The notes beneath the pieces were generated by a model. It had not been told where the DNA came from, did not search any database, and saw only the letters and a list, made by a program, of their open reading frames with translations. A program made the position numbers and the translations under genes. Below, one piece after another: positions 40,878 through 47,752 of a stretch of DNA of 47,752 nucleotides. Positions within the stretch are counted from its first letter, which is position 1. Each line of letters begins with the position of its first letter. The stretch covers positions 1-47,752 of the forward strand of contig CAYSPU010000007.1 in assembly GCA_964432995.1 (NCBI GenBank). The letters are read 5' to 3'. The stretch is from CAYSPU01 sp964432995. GTDB taxonomy: Bacteria; Verrucomicrobiota; Verrucomicrobiia; Limisphaerales; JAHDYP01.

Positions 40878-42287
40878 TCACAACCTCGGATGTGGCCACG
40901 GGGAACGGTACCGGCGCCGGAGAAGCCGCGTCGCCTCCCGATCGCCCACGACCTCGCGCTTCTTCGGGTCGTACACCAGCGCGCGTCCAGCTTCCATCGC
41001 GAGGTTGGCCAGAATGCAACTGGCGGTTGAAATGTGACCATCCTCGATGTCCGCCACCGGCCGGCTGCGGCGGTCGATGGCCGCCAGGAAGTCCAGCATG
41101 TGACGGCGCGTCGCCGGGGCGGCATTCAGCTCGATGTCCTTTTCGGTGACATCTTCAGGATACTGCTCTCGTTCGAACAGACACTCGAAGTGGAGCTTCC
41201 GGGCATTGGAATCCAGCGGGATGAAGTCCGCCCGCATGGTGCTGGCCTTGAGCACGCCTTTCTCGCCGTGAAGGAACAACGCCCACGGGTAGTCCGGATC
41301 CGGCGGATTGCCCCAAGTGCGATGCTGCCAGGTGACCGTCAGCCCATCATACTCGAACGTCGCCGTCTGCGTGTCGGTGATGTTCGATTTGCCTTCCTTC
41401 TGGACGAAGATGCCGCCGCAGGAACTGATGCGCTTCGGCCAGCCCAATCCCAGCATCCAGCGCGCGGTGTCGAGCACATGAACGCACATGTCGCCGACGA
41501 TGCCGTTGCCGTATTCCATGAAGGTCCGCCACCAGCGCACGTGCGGCAGACCGTCGTACGGGCGCATCGGAGCCGGGCCGGTCCACATCTCGTAATCGAA
41601 GAAGTCCGGGACCGGCTCCACCGGCGGATTGCCGTTGGCGCGCATGTGGTAGTAGCAGCAGAGATCCACTTGGCCGATCTTCCCCAGCAGCCCGGCGTCG
41701 ACCACCTGCTTCTTCGCGTCGATCAAGTGCGGCGTGCTCTTGCGTTGGGTGCCCACCTGGACCACGCGTCCATGCTTTCGCGCCGCCGCCAGAATCGCCT
41801 CCCCCTCGATCACGTCGACACTGACCGGCTTCTGCACGTAGACGTCCGCCCCCGCCTCAATCGCGGCGATCGCGTGCAGCGCGTGCCAATGGTCGGGCGA
41901 TCCCACCAGGACGATGTCCAGGTCCTTTTCCCCAAGCATCTGGCGATAGTCGGTATAGGTGCGAGGCGCCTTCTTCGATTTCTGCCGCTGGGCGGCGATC
42001 TCGACCGCACCCGCCAACTGCTTGCGGTCGGGGTCGCAGATCGACACCACCTCGACCGGCGCCACTTGGATCAGGCGCCAGAGATCGCTCTTTCCGTACC
42101 AGCCGGCACCAATGAGCCCGACCCGCCTTGGTTTCCGGTGGATCAGGTCCGCGCCATAGGTGCCCAGCGCCGACAACGCGAGCGTGGCCGATGCGGACTG
42201 GAGGAACCGGCGACGGCTGATGAAGAAGGGTTGGGGTGCCAAACTGGCCCGGCAGGGCTGGGGGAGTTGAGGATTCACAAGTCGCAT
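40878..42287 (-). CDS. Exported Gfo/Idh/MocA-family oxidoreductase
   Basis: A 469-residue protein. The ATG at 42287 gives a leader with the twin-arginine pattern SRRRFLQSASATLALSALG at about 24-42, so the protein is probably exported folded with its cofactor. The Rossmann motif RRVGLIGAGWYGKSDLWRL follows at about 54-72, then VLVGSPDHWHALHAIAAIEA and the sugar-oxidoreductase motif VYVQKPVSVDVIEGEAI (usually E-K-P). The second domain has WRTFMEYGNGIVGDMCVHVL and a W-rich segment. Such secreted members are common in Verrucomicrobiota and Planctomycetota and are tied to sugar processing; the substrate is unknown. It is divergent from the DUF4432 gene with palindrome D between them. Confidence 0.9.
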   Translation of the reverse strand: MRLVNPQLPQPCRASLAPQPFFISRRRFLQSASATLALSALGTYGADLIHRKPRRVGLIGAGWYGKSDLWRLIQVAPVEVVSICDPDRKQLAGAVEIAAQRQKSKKAPRTYTDYRQMLGEKDLDIVLVGSPDHWHALHAIAAIEAGADVYVQKPVSVDVIEGEAILAAARKHGRVVQVGTQRKSTPHLIDAKKQVVDAGLLGKIGQVDLCCYYHMRANGNPPVEPVPDFFDYEMWTGPAPMRPYDGLPHVRWWRTFMEYGNGIVGDMCVHVLDTARWMLGLGWPKRISSCGGIFVQKEGKSNITDTQTATFEYDGLTVTWQHRTWGNPPDPDYPWALFLHGEKGVLKASTMRADFIPLDSNARKLHFECLFEREQYPEDVTEKDIELNAAPATRRHMLDFLAAIDRRSRPVADIEDGHISTASCILANLAMEAGRALVYDPKKREVVGDREATRLLRRRYRSPWPHPRL

Positions 42288-42621
42288 TCGGTTCAGGTTC
42301 GTCGCGACGTTACCATTACGAAGGCGGACTGTCTCCAGAAGAGTTCGGGCGCACGGGGGGTGGTGTGCAACCTTTTGTCGCATATACGACAAAAGGTTGC
42401 GCTGGGGAGGCGCCGGATGGACGGATCGTCGGCGGGGCGCCAGCGCAGTGCAGTGGCCGGAGCCGGACTTCGCCGAGGCGGCAGCCGGCCGGACGGAGCC
42501 GCACAGTCCTGTGCAGCGCACGTGCTCATGACGGCCGGCAGTTCCCAGGGCAGCCGCTCCCTGTTCCGCTCTTGAGTCCGGGCCGGTGGTGAGGGATCAT
42601 CGGTCCACACTCGAGCCAGCC
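42288..42621. other. Divergent intergenic region containing palindrome D
   Basis: About 330 bp between the oxidoreductase and DUF4432 genes. No gene is supported. The palindrome at 42366-42401 is the only strong structure and is well placed to be an operator; clear promoter boxes are not visible. Confidence 0.5.
42366..42401. repeat. 36-bp palindrome, family D, copy 2
   Basis: 17-bp arms; the left arm is TGCAACCTTTTGTCGCA and the centre is TA, with one C-A mismatch and one G-T pair. It lies between divergent genes, 79 bp upstream of the oxidoreductase ATG. It has the same length and layout as the copy at 39429, with four paired substitutions. Confidence 0.9.
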
Positions 42622-43815
42622 ATGGACAACGACCAACCTCGCTTCCACCAGATCCTGACCGGTGTCGCGGACTCCGCCCGCGCCGATTCCTGGCAGATCA
42701 CCAACCGCGACCTCGACCTGACGCCGGACATCCCGTGGGCCATTCGCCGGACCACGCTGCGGGGCGGGAAACAGGAGGGCGTCGACTGCGTGGCGCTCGA
42801 CAACGGCCGGCTTCGGCTCGTCATTCTGCCGACGCGCGGTTTCGGGGTGCTGCGTGTTGAGGCGGGCGACATCCGTCTGGGGTGGGACTCGCCCGTGAAA
42901 GAGCCGGTCCACCCGCTGCATGTGGCGCTGACGAGCCGGGGTGGGCTCGGCTGGCTTGAGGGCTTCAATGAATGGATGGTCCGGTGCGGGCTCGAGTCAT
43001 GCGGCGGGCCCGGGCGCGACCGCTTCATCACCAATACCGGTGCCGAGGCCGAGATGGACCTCTCCTTGCACGGCAAGATCGCCAACATCCCCGCCTCCGA
43101 GGTTGAAGTGGTCGTGGACCGCCAGCCCCCGCACCGGCTGCATGTCCGCGGCCGGGTATTCGAGCGCATGTTCTACGGTCCGAAACTCGAACTCGGGGTG
43201 GATATCTCGACGGTGCCCGGTGCCGACGGCTTTTGCATTGAGGACATCGTCACGAACCGGGGCGGCACGGAGCAGGAGTTTCAGTTGCTGTATCACGTGA
43301 ATTTCGGTCCGCCGTTGCTGGAGGACGGGGCCCGGTTCGTGGCGCCGCTGCGGAGCGTCACTCCCATGAACGCGCGTGCGGGTCGGGACGTCCGTCAGTA
43401 TGACCGATATGGCGGTCCGACGGCGGGCTTTGTGGAGCAGGTCTACTGCCTGGAACCATTGGCGGGAGCCCAAGGACGAACCCTGGTACTGCTGCGCAAC
43501 GCGGCGGGCAACCTGGGCGCCACCATGCGCTACGCTCTCGAGCAACTGCCCTATCTGAGTCTGTGGAAGAGCACCAACGTGCCGGCCGAGGGATACGTTA
43601 CCGGGATCGAGCCCGGCACGGGGTATCCGAACACCCGGCGTGTTGAACGGCAGTTCGGGCGGGTGCCGAAGCTCGCCGCCGGCGCCGCCCGCCGGTTCAG
43701 GATCGATTACACCGTGCTTGACGGTGCGGAGGGTGTCGATCGCGCCGAACAGGAAATCGCGGCCATGCAGGGCGGTCAGTCCATCGATTACCGTTCCGAA
43801 CCGGTCTGCGCGTAG
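42622..43815 (+). CDS. DUF4432 family, aldose-1-epimerase-like protein
   Basis: A 397-residue protein. The ATG at 42622 (MDNDQPRFHQILTG) is preferred to a GTG at 42586. Segments typical of the family are GKQEGVDCVALDNGRLRLVI with LPTRGFGVLR, GWDSPVKEPVHP, GGLGWLEGFNEWMVRCGLES, LHGKIANIPASEVEV, LLYHVNFGPPLLEDGA and GIEPGTGYPNTRRVERQFGR. The fold is the galactose-mutarotase beta-sandwich, and the family is thought to act on sugars, but the precise reaction is not known. No signal peptide is present, so it is cytoplasmic. The sugar context (oxidoreductase, sulfatase, GH2) fits. A small membrane-protein gene follows after 9 bp. Confidence 0.88.
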   Translation: MDNDQPRFHQILTGVADSARADSWQITNRDLDLTPDIPWAIRRTTLRGGKQEGVDCVALDNGRLRLVILPTRGFGVLRVEAGDIRLGWDSPVKEPVHPLHVALTSRGGLGWLEGFNEWMVRCGLESCGGPGRDRFITNTGAEAEMDLSLHGKIANIPASEVEVVVDRQPPHRLHVRGRVFERMFYGPKLELGVDISTVPGADGFCIEDIVTNRGGTEQEFQLLYHVNFGPPLLEDGARFVAPLRSVTPMNARAGRDVRQYDRYGGPTAGFVEQVYCLEPLAGAQGRTLVLLRNAAGNLGATMRYALEQLPYLSLWKSTNVPAEGYVTGIEPGTGYPNTRRVERQFGRVPKLAAGAARRFRIDYTVLDGAEGVDRAEQEIAAMQGGQSIDYRSEPVCA

Positions 43816-43824
43816 GCATGTCCC

Positions 43825-44181
43825 ATGAGCAGAATGGTGTTCATTGCGATCAACGCGCTGCTGGCCGGTGCCAGCTTCGTCGCCGGGATCCTGCCCTATC
43901 TGAAGGCGTCGGGTTCGAAGGACGGCGCGGGGCTGATGTTGTTCTTGGGGCTCTGTTTCGGCGTGTCCGCCGTCGGTTTTGTCATGCGTCGGAGGCTGCT
44001 GGTCATCGTCGCGGCGGTTCCGGTAATTGGCCTCGCGGCGGTTTTCGGTTTGATCTTCCTGATCGGTGGCTGGGCCTGGGGACCGAGCAACGCGTCGACG
44101 GTGAACCTGCTCCTGCTCTCGTGCATCCTCGTGGCCGTCTTTGCGATTCTCGGCGCGATCCTGCCTTTCCGGGACACCTAG
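43825..44181 (+). CDS. Small four-helix membrane protein
   Basis: A 118-residue protein with four predicted membrane segments: about 5-25 (VFIAINALLAGASFVAGILP), 35-55 (GLMLFLGLCFGVSAVGFVM), 58-85 (LLVIVAAVPVIGLAAVFGLI) and 92-113 (TVNLLLLSCILVAVFAILGA). It starts MSRMVFIAIN at the ATG 9 bp after the DUF4432 stop. No family is recognised. It is probably co-transcribed with the DUF4432 gene and possibly the sigma-54 activator downstream. Function unknown. Confidence 0.78.
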   Translation: MSRMVFIAINALLAGASFVAGILPYLKASGSKDGAGLMLFLGLCFGVSAVGFVMRRRLLVIVAAVPVIGLAAVFGLIFLIGGWAWGPSNASTVNLLLLSCILVAVFAILGAILPFRDT

Positions 44182-44303
44182 AGTCCTTGAAGTTCAAATG
44201 TTGGAAAGCCGGGATGGACGTTGGATCCGGCGAGGCACGCGCGCGCCAGGCAACGGAGCGCCTCGACGAACGATCCGCAGGCTCGTATGCTGAACGGCGA
44301 GCG

Positions 44304-45683
44304 ATGGACCTGAACTGGCAGACAATTGTCGAGAGCCTTCCGCATGGTCTGGTCGTGATCGACCCGCGGAGCGTGGTCCGGGTGTGGAACCGGACCATGG
44401 AGGTGTTGACGGGTTACCCGGCGTCGGAAGCCGTGGGTCGTGCGAGTGACTTCTTTCATCCGGAGTGCGGACCGGCACTGGGGGTGGAGGAAGGGGCGGT
44501 TGATCCGGCGCTGGCGATACCTCGGTTGGAGGAGTGCCGGCTGGAGCGGCGCGACGGCGGGCGGGTGCCGGTGTTGAAGGCGACGCGTCTGCTGGTGGAC
44601 GGGGTGGGGCAACCGGCGGGCCGGGTGCTGGTTTTCAGCGATTTGCGGCCGCTGAAGGCACTTGAGGGCCGCCTGGCGCGCCTGCGCCGCGTTCTGCCGG
44701 AGCCGGCGGCAACCGGGAAGCTGGTGGGCGACAGCGCCGTGATGCGGGAGGTTCGCGAGCGGCTCCGGTCGGCTGCGGAGTCCAATGCCACCGTGCTGAT
44801 CCTCGGCGAGACCGGCACCGGCAAGGAGTTGGTCGCGGAAGAAATCCACGAAGGCAGCCGCCGGGCCCGGGGACCTCTGGTGAAACTCAACTGCGCCGCT
44901 CTGCCGGAAACGTTGCTCGAGAGCGAGTTGTTCGGCCATGCGAAAGGGGCCTTCACGGGAGCGGCGAAGGACAAGCCGGGACGCTTTGAGATGGCCGACG
45001 GGGGCACGTTGATGCTCGACGAGATTGGCGACCTCAGCCCGTTGACGCAGGTCAAGCTGCTCCGGGTGTTGCAGCACCACCAGTTCGAGCGACTGGGGGA
45101 GAACCGCATCCGGAGCGCCGATGTTCGCATCCTGGCCGCCACGCACCGCGACCTCCGCCAGTTGGTGGAGGCGGGGCGTTTCCGCGCCGACCTGTTCTAC
45201 CGGTTGAACGTGTTTTGCGTCCAGTTGCCGCCGTTGCGCGATCGGGGCGCCGATGTGCTCCTGCTGGCGCGGCATTTCATGAGGCGTTTCCATCGCGAGA
45301 CGGGCAAGGCAATCCGGGAGCTGTCCCCCGACGTTTGCCGGATCCTGCTGGATTTCTGCTGGCCGGGCAACGTGCGACAATTGGAGAACGCCATCGAACA
45401 CGCTTTTGTCACCTGCCCGGGAGCGGAGATTGGGTTGTTCGACCTTCCGGTGGAGATTCGTCTCACGCATCTCCGGCAGCAGTTGTGTCGGAGCGCGAGG
45501 CCGGGTCAGACGGCGCCGGCATCCGGCGCGACGGAGTTGCGCTCCGAGCCTCCGACTCGCGAGGAACTGGAACGNNNNNNNNNNGCTGCGGTCGCCCGGC
45601 GGCTGGGGGTGGATCGCACCACCGTGTGGCGCTGGATGAAACGCCACGGATTGACAGGAAGCCAGGAGCCACCGTCCGCTTGA
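44304..45683 (+). CDS. Sigma-54-dependent transcriptional activator with PAS sensor
   Basis: About 459 residues as written, plus a few hidden in the N run. The ATG at 44304 (MDLNWQTIVESLPHGLVVID) opens a PAS domain (about 1-115) with VVRVWNRTMEVLTGYPASEA. The AAA+ domain (about 140-375) has Walker A GETGTGKELV, the sigma-54 contact loop GAFTGA, Walker B GGTLMLDEIGD and RADLFYRLNVF. The C-terminus is a Fis-type helix-turn-helix, AAVARRLGVDRTTVWRWMKR; its first helix falls in the gap at 45575. There is no receiver domain, so control is through the PAS ligand or signal rather than phosphorylation. Targets are unknown; the sigma-54-like sites at 9587 and 13009 are weak candidates. Confidence 0.93.
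   Translation: MDLNWQTIVESLPHGLVVIDPRSVVRVWNRTMEVLTGYPASEAVGRASDFFHPECGPALGVEEGAVDPALAIPRLEECRLERRDGGRVPVLKATRLLVDGVGQPAGRVLVFSDLRPLKALEGRLARLRRVLPEPAATGKLVGDSAVMREVRERLRSAAESNATVLILGETGTGKELVAEEIHEGSRRARGPLVKLNCAALPETLLESELFGHAKGAFTGAAKDKPGRFEMADGGTLMLDEIGDLSPLTQVKLLRVLQHHQFERLGENRIRSADVRILAATHRDLRQLVEAGRFRADLFYRLNVFCVQLPPLRDRGADVLLLARHFMRRFHRETGKAIRELSPDVCRILLDFCWPGNVRQLENAIEHAFVTCPGAEIGLFDLPVEIRLTHLRQQLCRSARPGQTAPASGATELRSEPPTREELEXXXXAAVARRLGVDRTTVWRWMKRHGLTGSQEPPSA
45575..45584. other. Assembly gap (10 N)
   Basis: Inside the activator gene, between EELE and AAVARRLG. The frame on both sides agrees with 10 bases, but the Fis-type first helix normally needs about ten residues here, so about 28 bases are more likely missing. 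Confidence 0.85.
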
Positions 45684-45936
45684 ATACCAGCCGGGAGCGG
45701 GCCTCCCGATGAATCGCCGCTCTCAGCTCGGAGTTCGGGGCCCGGTTTCACGAACGAACCTGCCTCCCGCTGGTGGATGGGGCTGCTTTCCATGAATCCC
45801 CCCACCGATTCTGGGATACCACTGCGCACGGCAGGTAGGGCGACCTCTCCGAGGGCGCCGGAAGAGTGTGTGCCTGAACCATTTGTTTCCGGCGCGCTGC
45901 GGAGAGCGCGCCCTACCTTCCACAGGTTCATGGACC
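45684..45936. other. Convergent intergenic region with a repeat A inverted pair
   Basis: No gene. It is occupied mainly by repeat A (45792-45860) facing an inverted relative (45891-45918). Their folding as a large hairpin could separate the convergent transcripts. Confidence 0.6.
45792..45918. repeat. Dispersed repeat A, copy 3, with an inverted partner
   Basis: The core at 45833-45860 is identical to copies 1 and 2. At 45891-45918, GGCGCGCTGCGGAGAG then CGCGCCCTACCT is the reverse complement of a variant of the same unit, so the two arms can form a long imperfect hairpin with a loop of about 30 bases. The upstream 40 bases match those of copy 2. Confidence 0.85.
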
Positions 45937-47284
45937 TCAATGCGCATTCCCGCTTGGAGGTGGCTCGTCTCTGGCGGCGGGCGGCGGTTGGAGGGCGAGG
46001 CGCGCCTGGCGGCGTCCGAGAAAGACCGCGAACCCCCACCAGAGGCTCGCCAATCCCAGAACCNNNNNNNNNNACGTCTTCTCGACGCTCAACAGCTCGC
46101 CGCAGACGACCGAACTCTTCGCCGACGGCGAGGATTCGTTCCAGGTAGGCGCCGATGGCGTCGCCACCGCGGTAGCCAAAGGTGTCCAGGAACGACTTGG
46201 CCTTGTACTTGTCCTCACGTTCCAGAACGGTGAACAGGGTTTGCTCGGCCGGGCCGGAGATTCCCTGCTGCGTGGCCCGGAACAGGGCGTTGACGATGGT
46301 GAACATGAGGAGGGTGGGGAGAAGGGCGAGACCGAGGAACCCGCCGAAGGCGCAGAGGGGAAGGACGGCGAGCGCGCCGCCGACGCCGACCCGGCGCATC
46401 ACGCGGGCGGCCAGAAAGCCCTGGGCGAGCAACGTGGCCACCTGGGTCCAGAGATTGATGTGGGCGAACAACGCCGTCTGCCGGTCGGTCGAGTCCGCGG
46501 CGGCCGCCACGAGGCGCAGTCCGGTGAAATAGAGGAACGTGGAGACGACGCCCACCAGCACGACATACAGCCCCACCGCGCGCAGGTACGGCGACCGGCG
46601 CATCGCGGCCATCCCGGCAAACCAGGAGCCGCCGATGGGGCGGTTCTCGGGCGGGCCGCCTCCGGCTTGGATGCGCGTGTGGGTGAAGAGGCTGGCCACA
46701 TGAATGGCCAACTCGAGCAGGAGCGCGGCAAGCAGGAACAGGGCATTGACTCCGATGTAGCGGACCAGTTGCCAGGAAATGAGCGATCCCACAATGGCCC
46801 CGATACTGCCGCCCAGGGTGATTGCGGGAAACAGACGCTTGCTCTCGGCCAGGCTGAAGTGATCCGCCATGAACGCCCAGAAGAGTGAGATCACAAACAG
46901 GTTGAAGACGGAATGGAGCACGTAGTAGGTGGCGGCCAGCAGGCCGCGCCCCGGCTCGGGCAGGACGGTGAGTCCGATGAAGAAGATCGCCAGGACCACG
47001 GCGCAGATGCGCAGGGAGATCCGCATCAACTTTTGGGCGGAGCATCGGGAAACGAGCCAGCCGAAGAACGGAACGAGCGGGAGCGTGCAGAGCAGGGTGA
47101 CGAGGAAGAGGCGGCGGACGTTTTCCATTCCCCGGGTGAGACCGAGCGCTTCGCGGACGGGGCGCAGGAGCATGAGGCTGGTGAGGAGGACGAAGAAGAG
47201 CGCCGCGGCGGCCAGCACGGCGCGTCCTTCACCGGCGCGCACGTCGGTGCTGCCGGCCAGCCAGCGGTTCACGGTCCGCCTCAT
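45937..47284 (-). CDS. MFS/NTT-like multi-pass transporter, interrupted by an assembly gap
   Basis: About 445 residues across the N run. It starts MRRTVNRWLAGSTDVRAGEG, followed by about 11-12 hydrophobic helices, among them AVLAAAALFFVLLTSLMLLR, LFLVTLLCTLPLVPFFGWLV and GSIGAIVGSLISWQLV. LRPVREALG in helix 1 and the general layout recall nucleotide (ATP/ADP) exchange-type transporters of the MFS group, but substrate is unassigned. After the gap the C-terminus continues in another frame as VLGLASLWWGFAVFLGRRQA and stops at 45937; the frames join if a multiple of three bases is missing. Its ATG overlaps the stop of the racemase gene (ATGA), so the two are coupled. Confidence 0.83.
46064..46073. 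other. Assembly gap (10 N)
   Basis: Inside the transporter gene, at the start of the last helix. Frames on each side disagree by one with 10 bases, so the true missing length is a multiple of three. Confidence 0.88.
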
Positions 47285-47752
47285 GCCGCGGCTCCCGGCG
47301 GCAAAGCGAAATCGACGGCCGCCAGCGCGTGGAGCCGGGTGGTGTCGAACACCGGAACCGGACCATCGCCCTCGTTGACGAGCAGTCCCAGTTCCGTGCA
47401 GCCGAGGATGATCGCCTCCGCGCCGCGTTCCGCCAGCCGGTTCATGATGCGGCTCAGGGTTGCTCTGGCCGCGGGCTGGATTCTCCCCTGGCAGAGTTCG
47501 TCAAAGATGATCCGGTGCACCTGCTCCCGGTCGGTCGGGTCCGGAATCATCGTCTCCAGGCCAAAACGGCGGGCGAGGCGTCCCGGATAGAAGTCTTCTT
47601 CCATGGTGAACGTGGTGCCGAGGAGTCCCACGCGACGGAGACCGGCGCGTCGGACGTGCTCCGCGGTGGCATCGACAATGTGGAGCAAGGGGATGCGCAG
47701 CCCGGCCTGTACGGCTTCCGCAACCTTGTGCATGGTATTGGTGCAGATCAGC
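47281..47752 (-). CDS. Aspartate/glutamate racemase family protein (partial)
   Basis: The N-terminal part lies beyond the right edge; 156 codons are visible. The first codons, LICTNTMHKV, contain the first catalytic Cys and the N-T-M-H-K motif; the second Cys is in EAIILGCTELGLLV at about 40 residues before the end. RVGLLGTTFTMEEDFYPGRL lies between. These match cofactor-independent Asp/Glu racemases (EC 5.1.1.13 group, YgeA-like), which interconvert L- and D-amino acids using two cysteines. The gene overlaps the transporter ATG by 4 bp, suggesting that one transports what the other handles, though the substrate is not proven. Confidence 0.9.
   Translation of the reverse strand, partial: LICTNTMHKVAEAVQAGLRIPLLHIVDATAEHVRRAGLRRVGLLGTTFTMEEDFYPGRLARRFGLETMIPDPTDREQVHRIIFDELCQGRIQPAARATLSRIMNRLAERGAEAIILGCTELGLLVNEGDGPVPVFDTTRLHALAAVDFALPPGAAA

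Noticed and set aside
1..47752. CRISPR arrays, tRNA or rRNA genes
   Set aside because: No series of regularly spaced repeats was found beyond the two- and three-copy repeats listed. No cloverleaf with a G-T-T-C-R-A loop in proper context was noticed by eye, although a covariance search would be needed to exclude a tRNA firmly.
1..47752. A defence island, phage or novel immune system
   Set aside because: None of the genes shows nuclease, helicase, toxin-antitoxin, reverse transcriptase, integrase or phage structural motifs. The P-loop protein at 13099 is CooC/MinD-like and the coiled-coil protein at 39566 has no ATPase.

Overview
The window reads as a GC-rich chromosomal fragment of a heterotrophic Verrucomicrobiota member, most like the Pedosphaera/Limisphaerales ('subdivision 3') group. 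This is inferred from secreted proteins ending in an R-(F/Y)-Y-R-L-R-(W/L) tail, a DUF6249-type protein beside an ECF sigma/anti-sigma pair, Tat-like leaders on a Gfo/Idh oxidoreductase, a sulfatase and a GH2 enzyme, and many short dispersed hairpin repeats. No rRNA or tRNA gene is present to settle taxonomy. Three 10-base N runs (20672, 45575, 46064) are placeholder gaps, each inside a gene, so the sequence is a draft or metagenome scaffold.

Layout. 0-7 kb: a lone hypothetical gene, a 51-52 bp direct repeat, then two convergent genes for large secreted proteins (a possible carbohydrate-active enzyme and a multidomain Ig-like protein). 7-9.3 kb: ECF sigma/anti-sigma operon and a DUF6249-like membrane protein. 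9.6-12.8 kb: thiol redox genes (thioredoxin, 1-Cys-type peroxiredoxin, CoA-disulfide-reductase/rhodanese fusion). 12.8-14.5 kb: a methyltransferase scrap, a CooC/MinD-like ATPase and a TrmO-like tRNA methyltransferase, the last two overlapping. 14.9-16.7 kb: a metallophosphoesterase. 16.8-18.7 kb: an overlapping pair, a plant-type glucuronokinase-like GHMP kinase and a GalU-like nucleotidyltransferase, which together could convert glucuronate to UDP-glucuronate. 18.9-23.4 kb: one giant 2-hydroxyacyl-CoA dehydratase/activase-type gene broken only by an assembly gap. 23.7-25.6 kb: Smr protein and a B12-binding-type radical SAM enzyme. 25.8-30.8 kb: housekeeping genes (enolase, a primary-type sigma factor, polyprenyl diphosphate synthase, a second ECF sigma factor and a likely partner). 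31-34.8 kb: CvpA-like protein, a DUF6263-like secreted protein and a type-4 uracil-DNA glycosylase. 35-43.8 kb: a carbohydrate-utilisation neighbourhood (GH2, a deleted MBL-fold pseudogene, sulfatase, coiled-coil protein, Tat-exported Gfo/Idh/MocA oxidoreductase, DUF4432 epimerase-like protein). 43.8-47.75 kb: small membrane protein, PAS-sigma54 activator, an MFS/NTT-like transporter and an aspartate/glutamate racemase cut by the window edge.

No defence system, CRISPR array, prophage or intact insertion sequence was found. The least ordinary signals are non-coding: (i) a family of 36-bp palindromes (39429, 42366) whose arms differ by four compensated base pairs; (ii) paired-hairpin BIME-like repeats with mutually complementary tetraloops (8466, 14740, half copy at 4137, and a second family at 14509); (iii) a roughly 27-bp GGTAGGGCG... 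repeat at 4093, 24108 and 45833, the last facing an inverted partner. Coding-side points of note are the glucuronokinase-GalU coupling, the CooC-like ATPase without a C-x-C metal motif, and the internally deleted MBL pseudogene.
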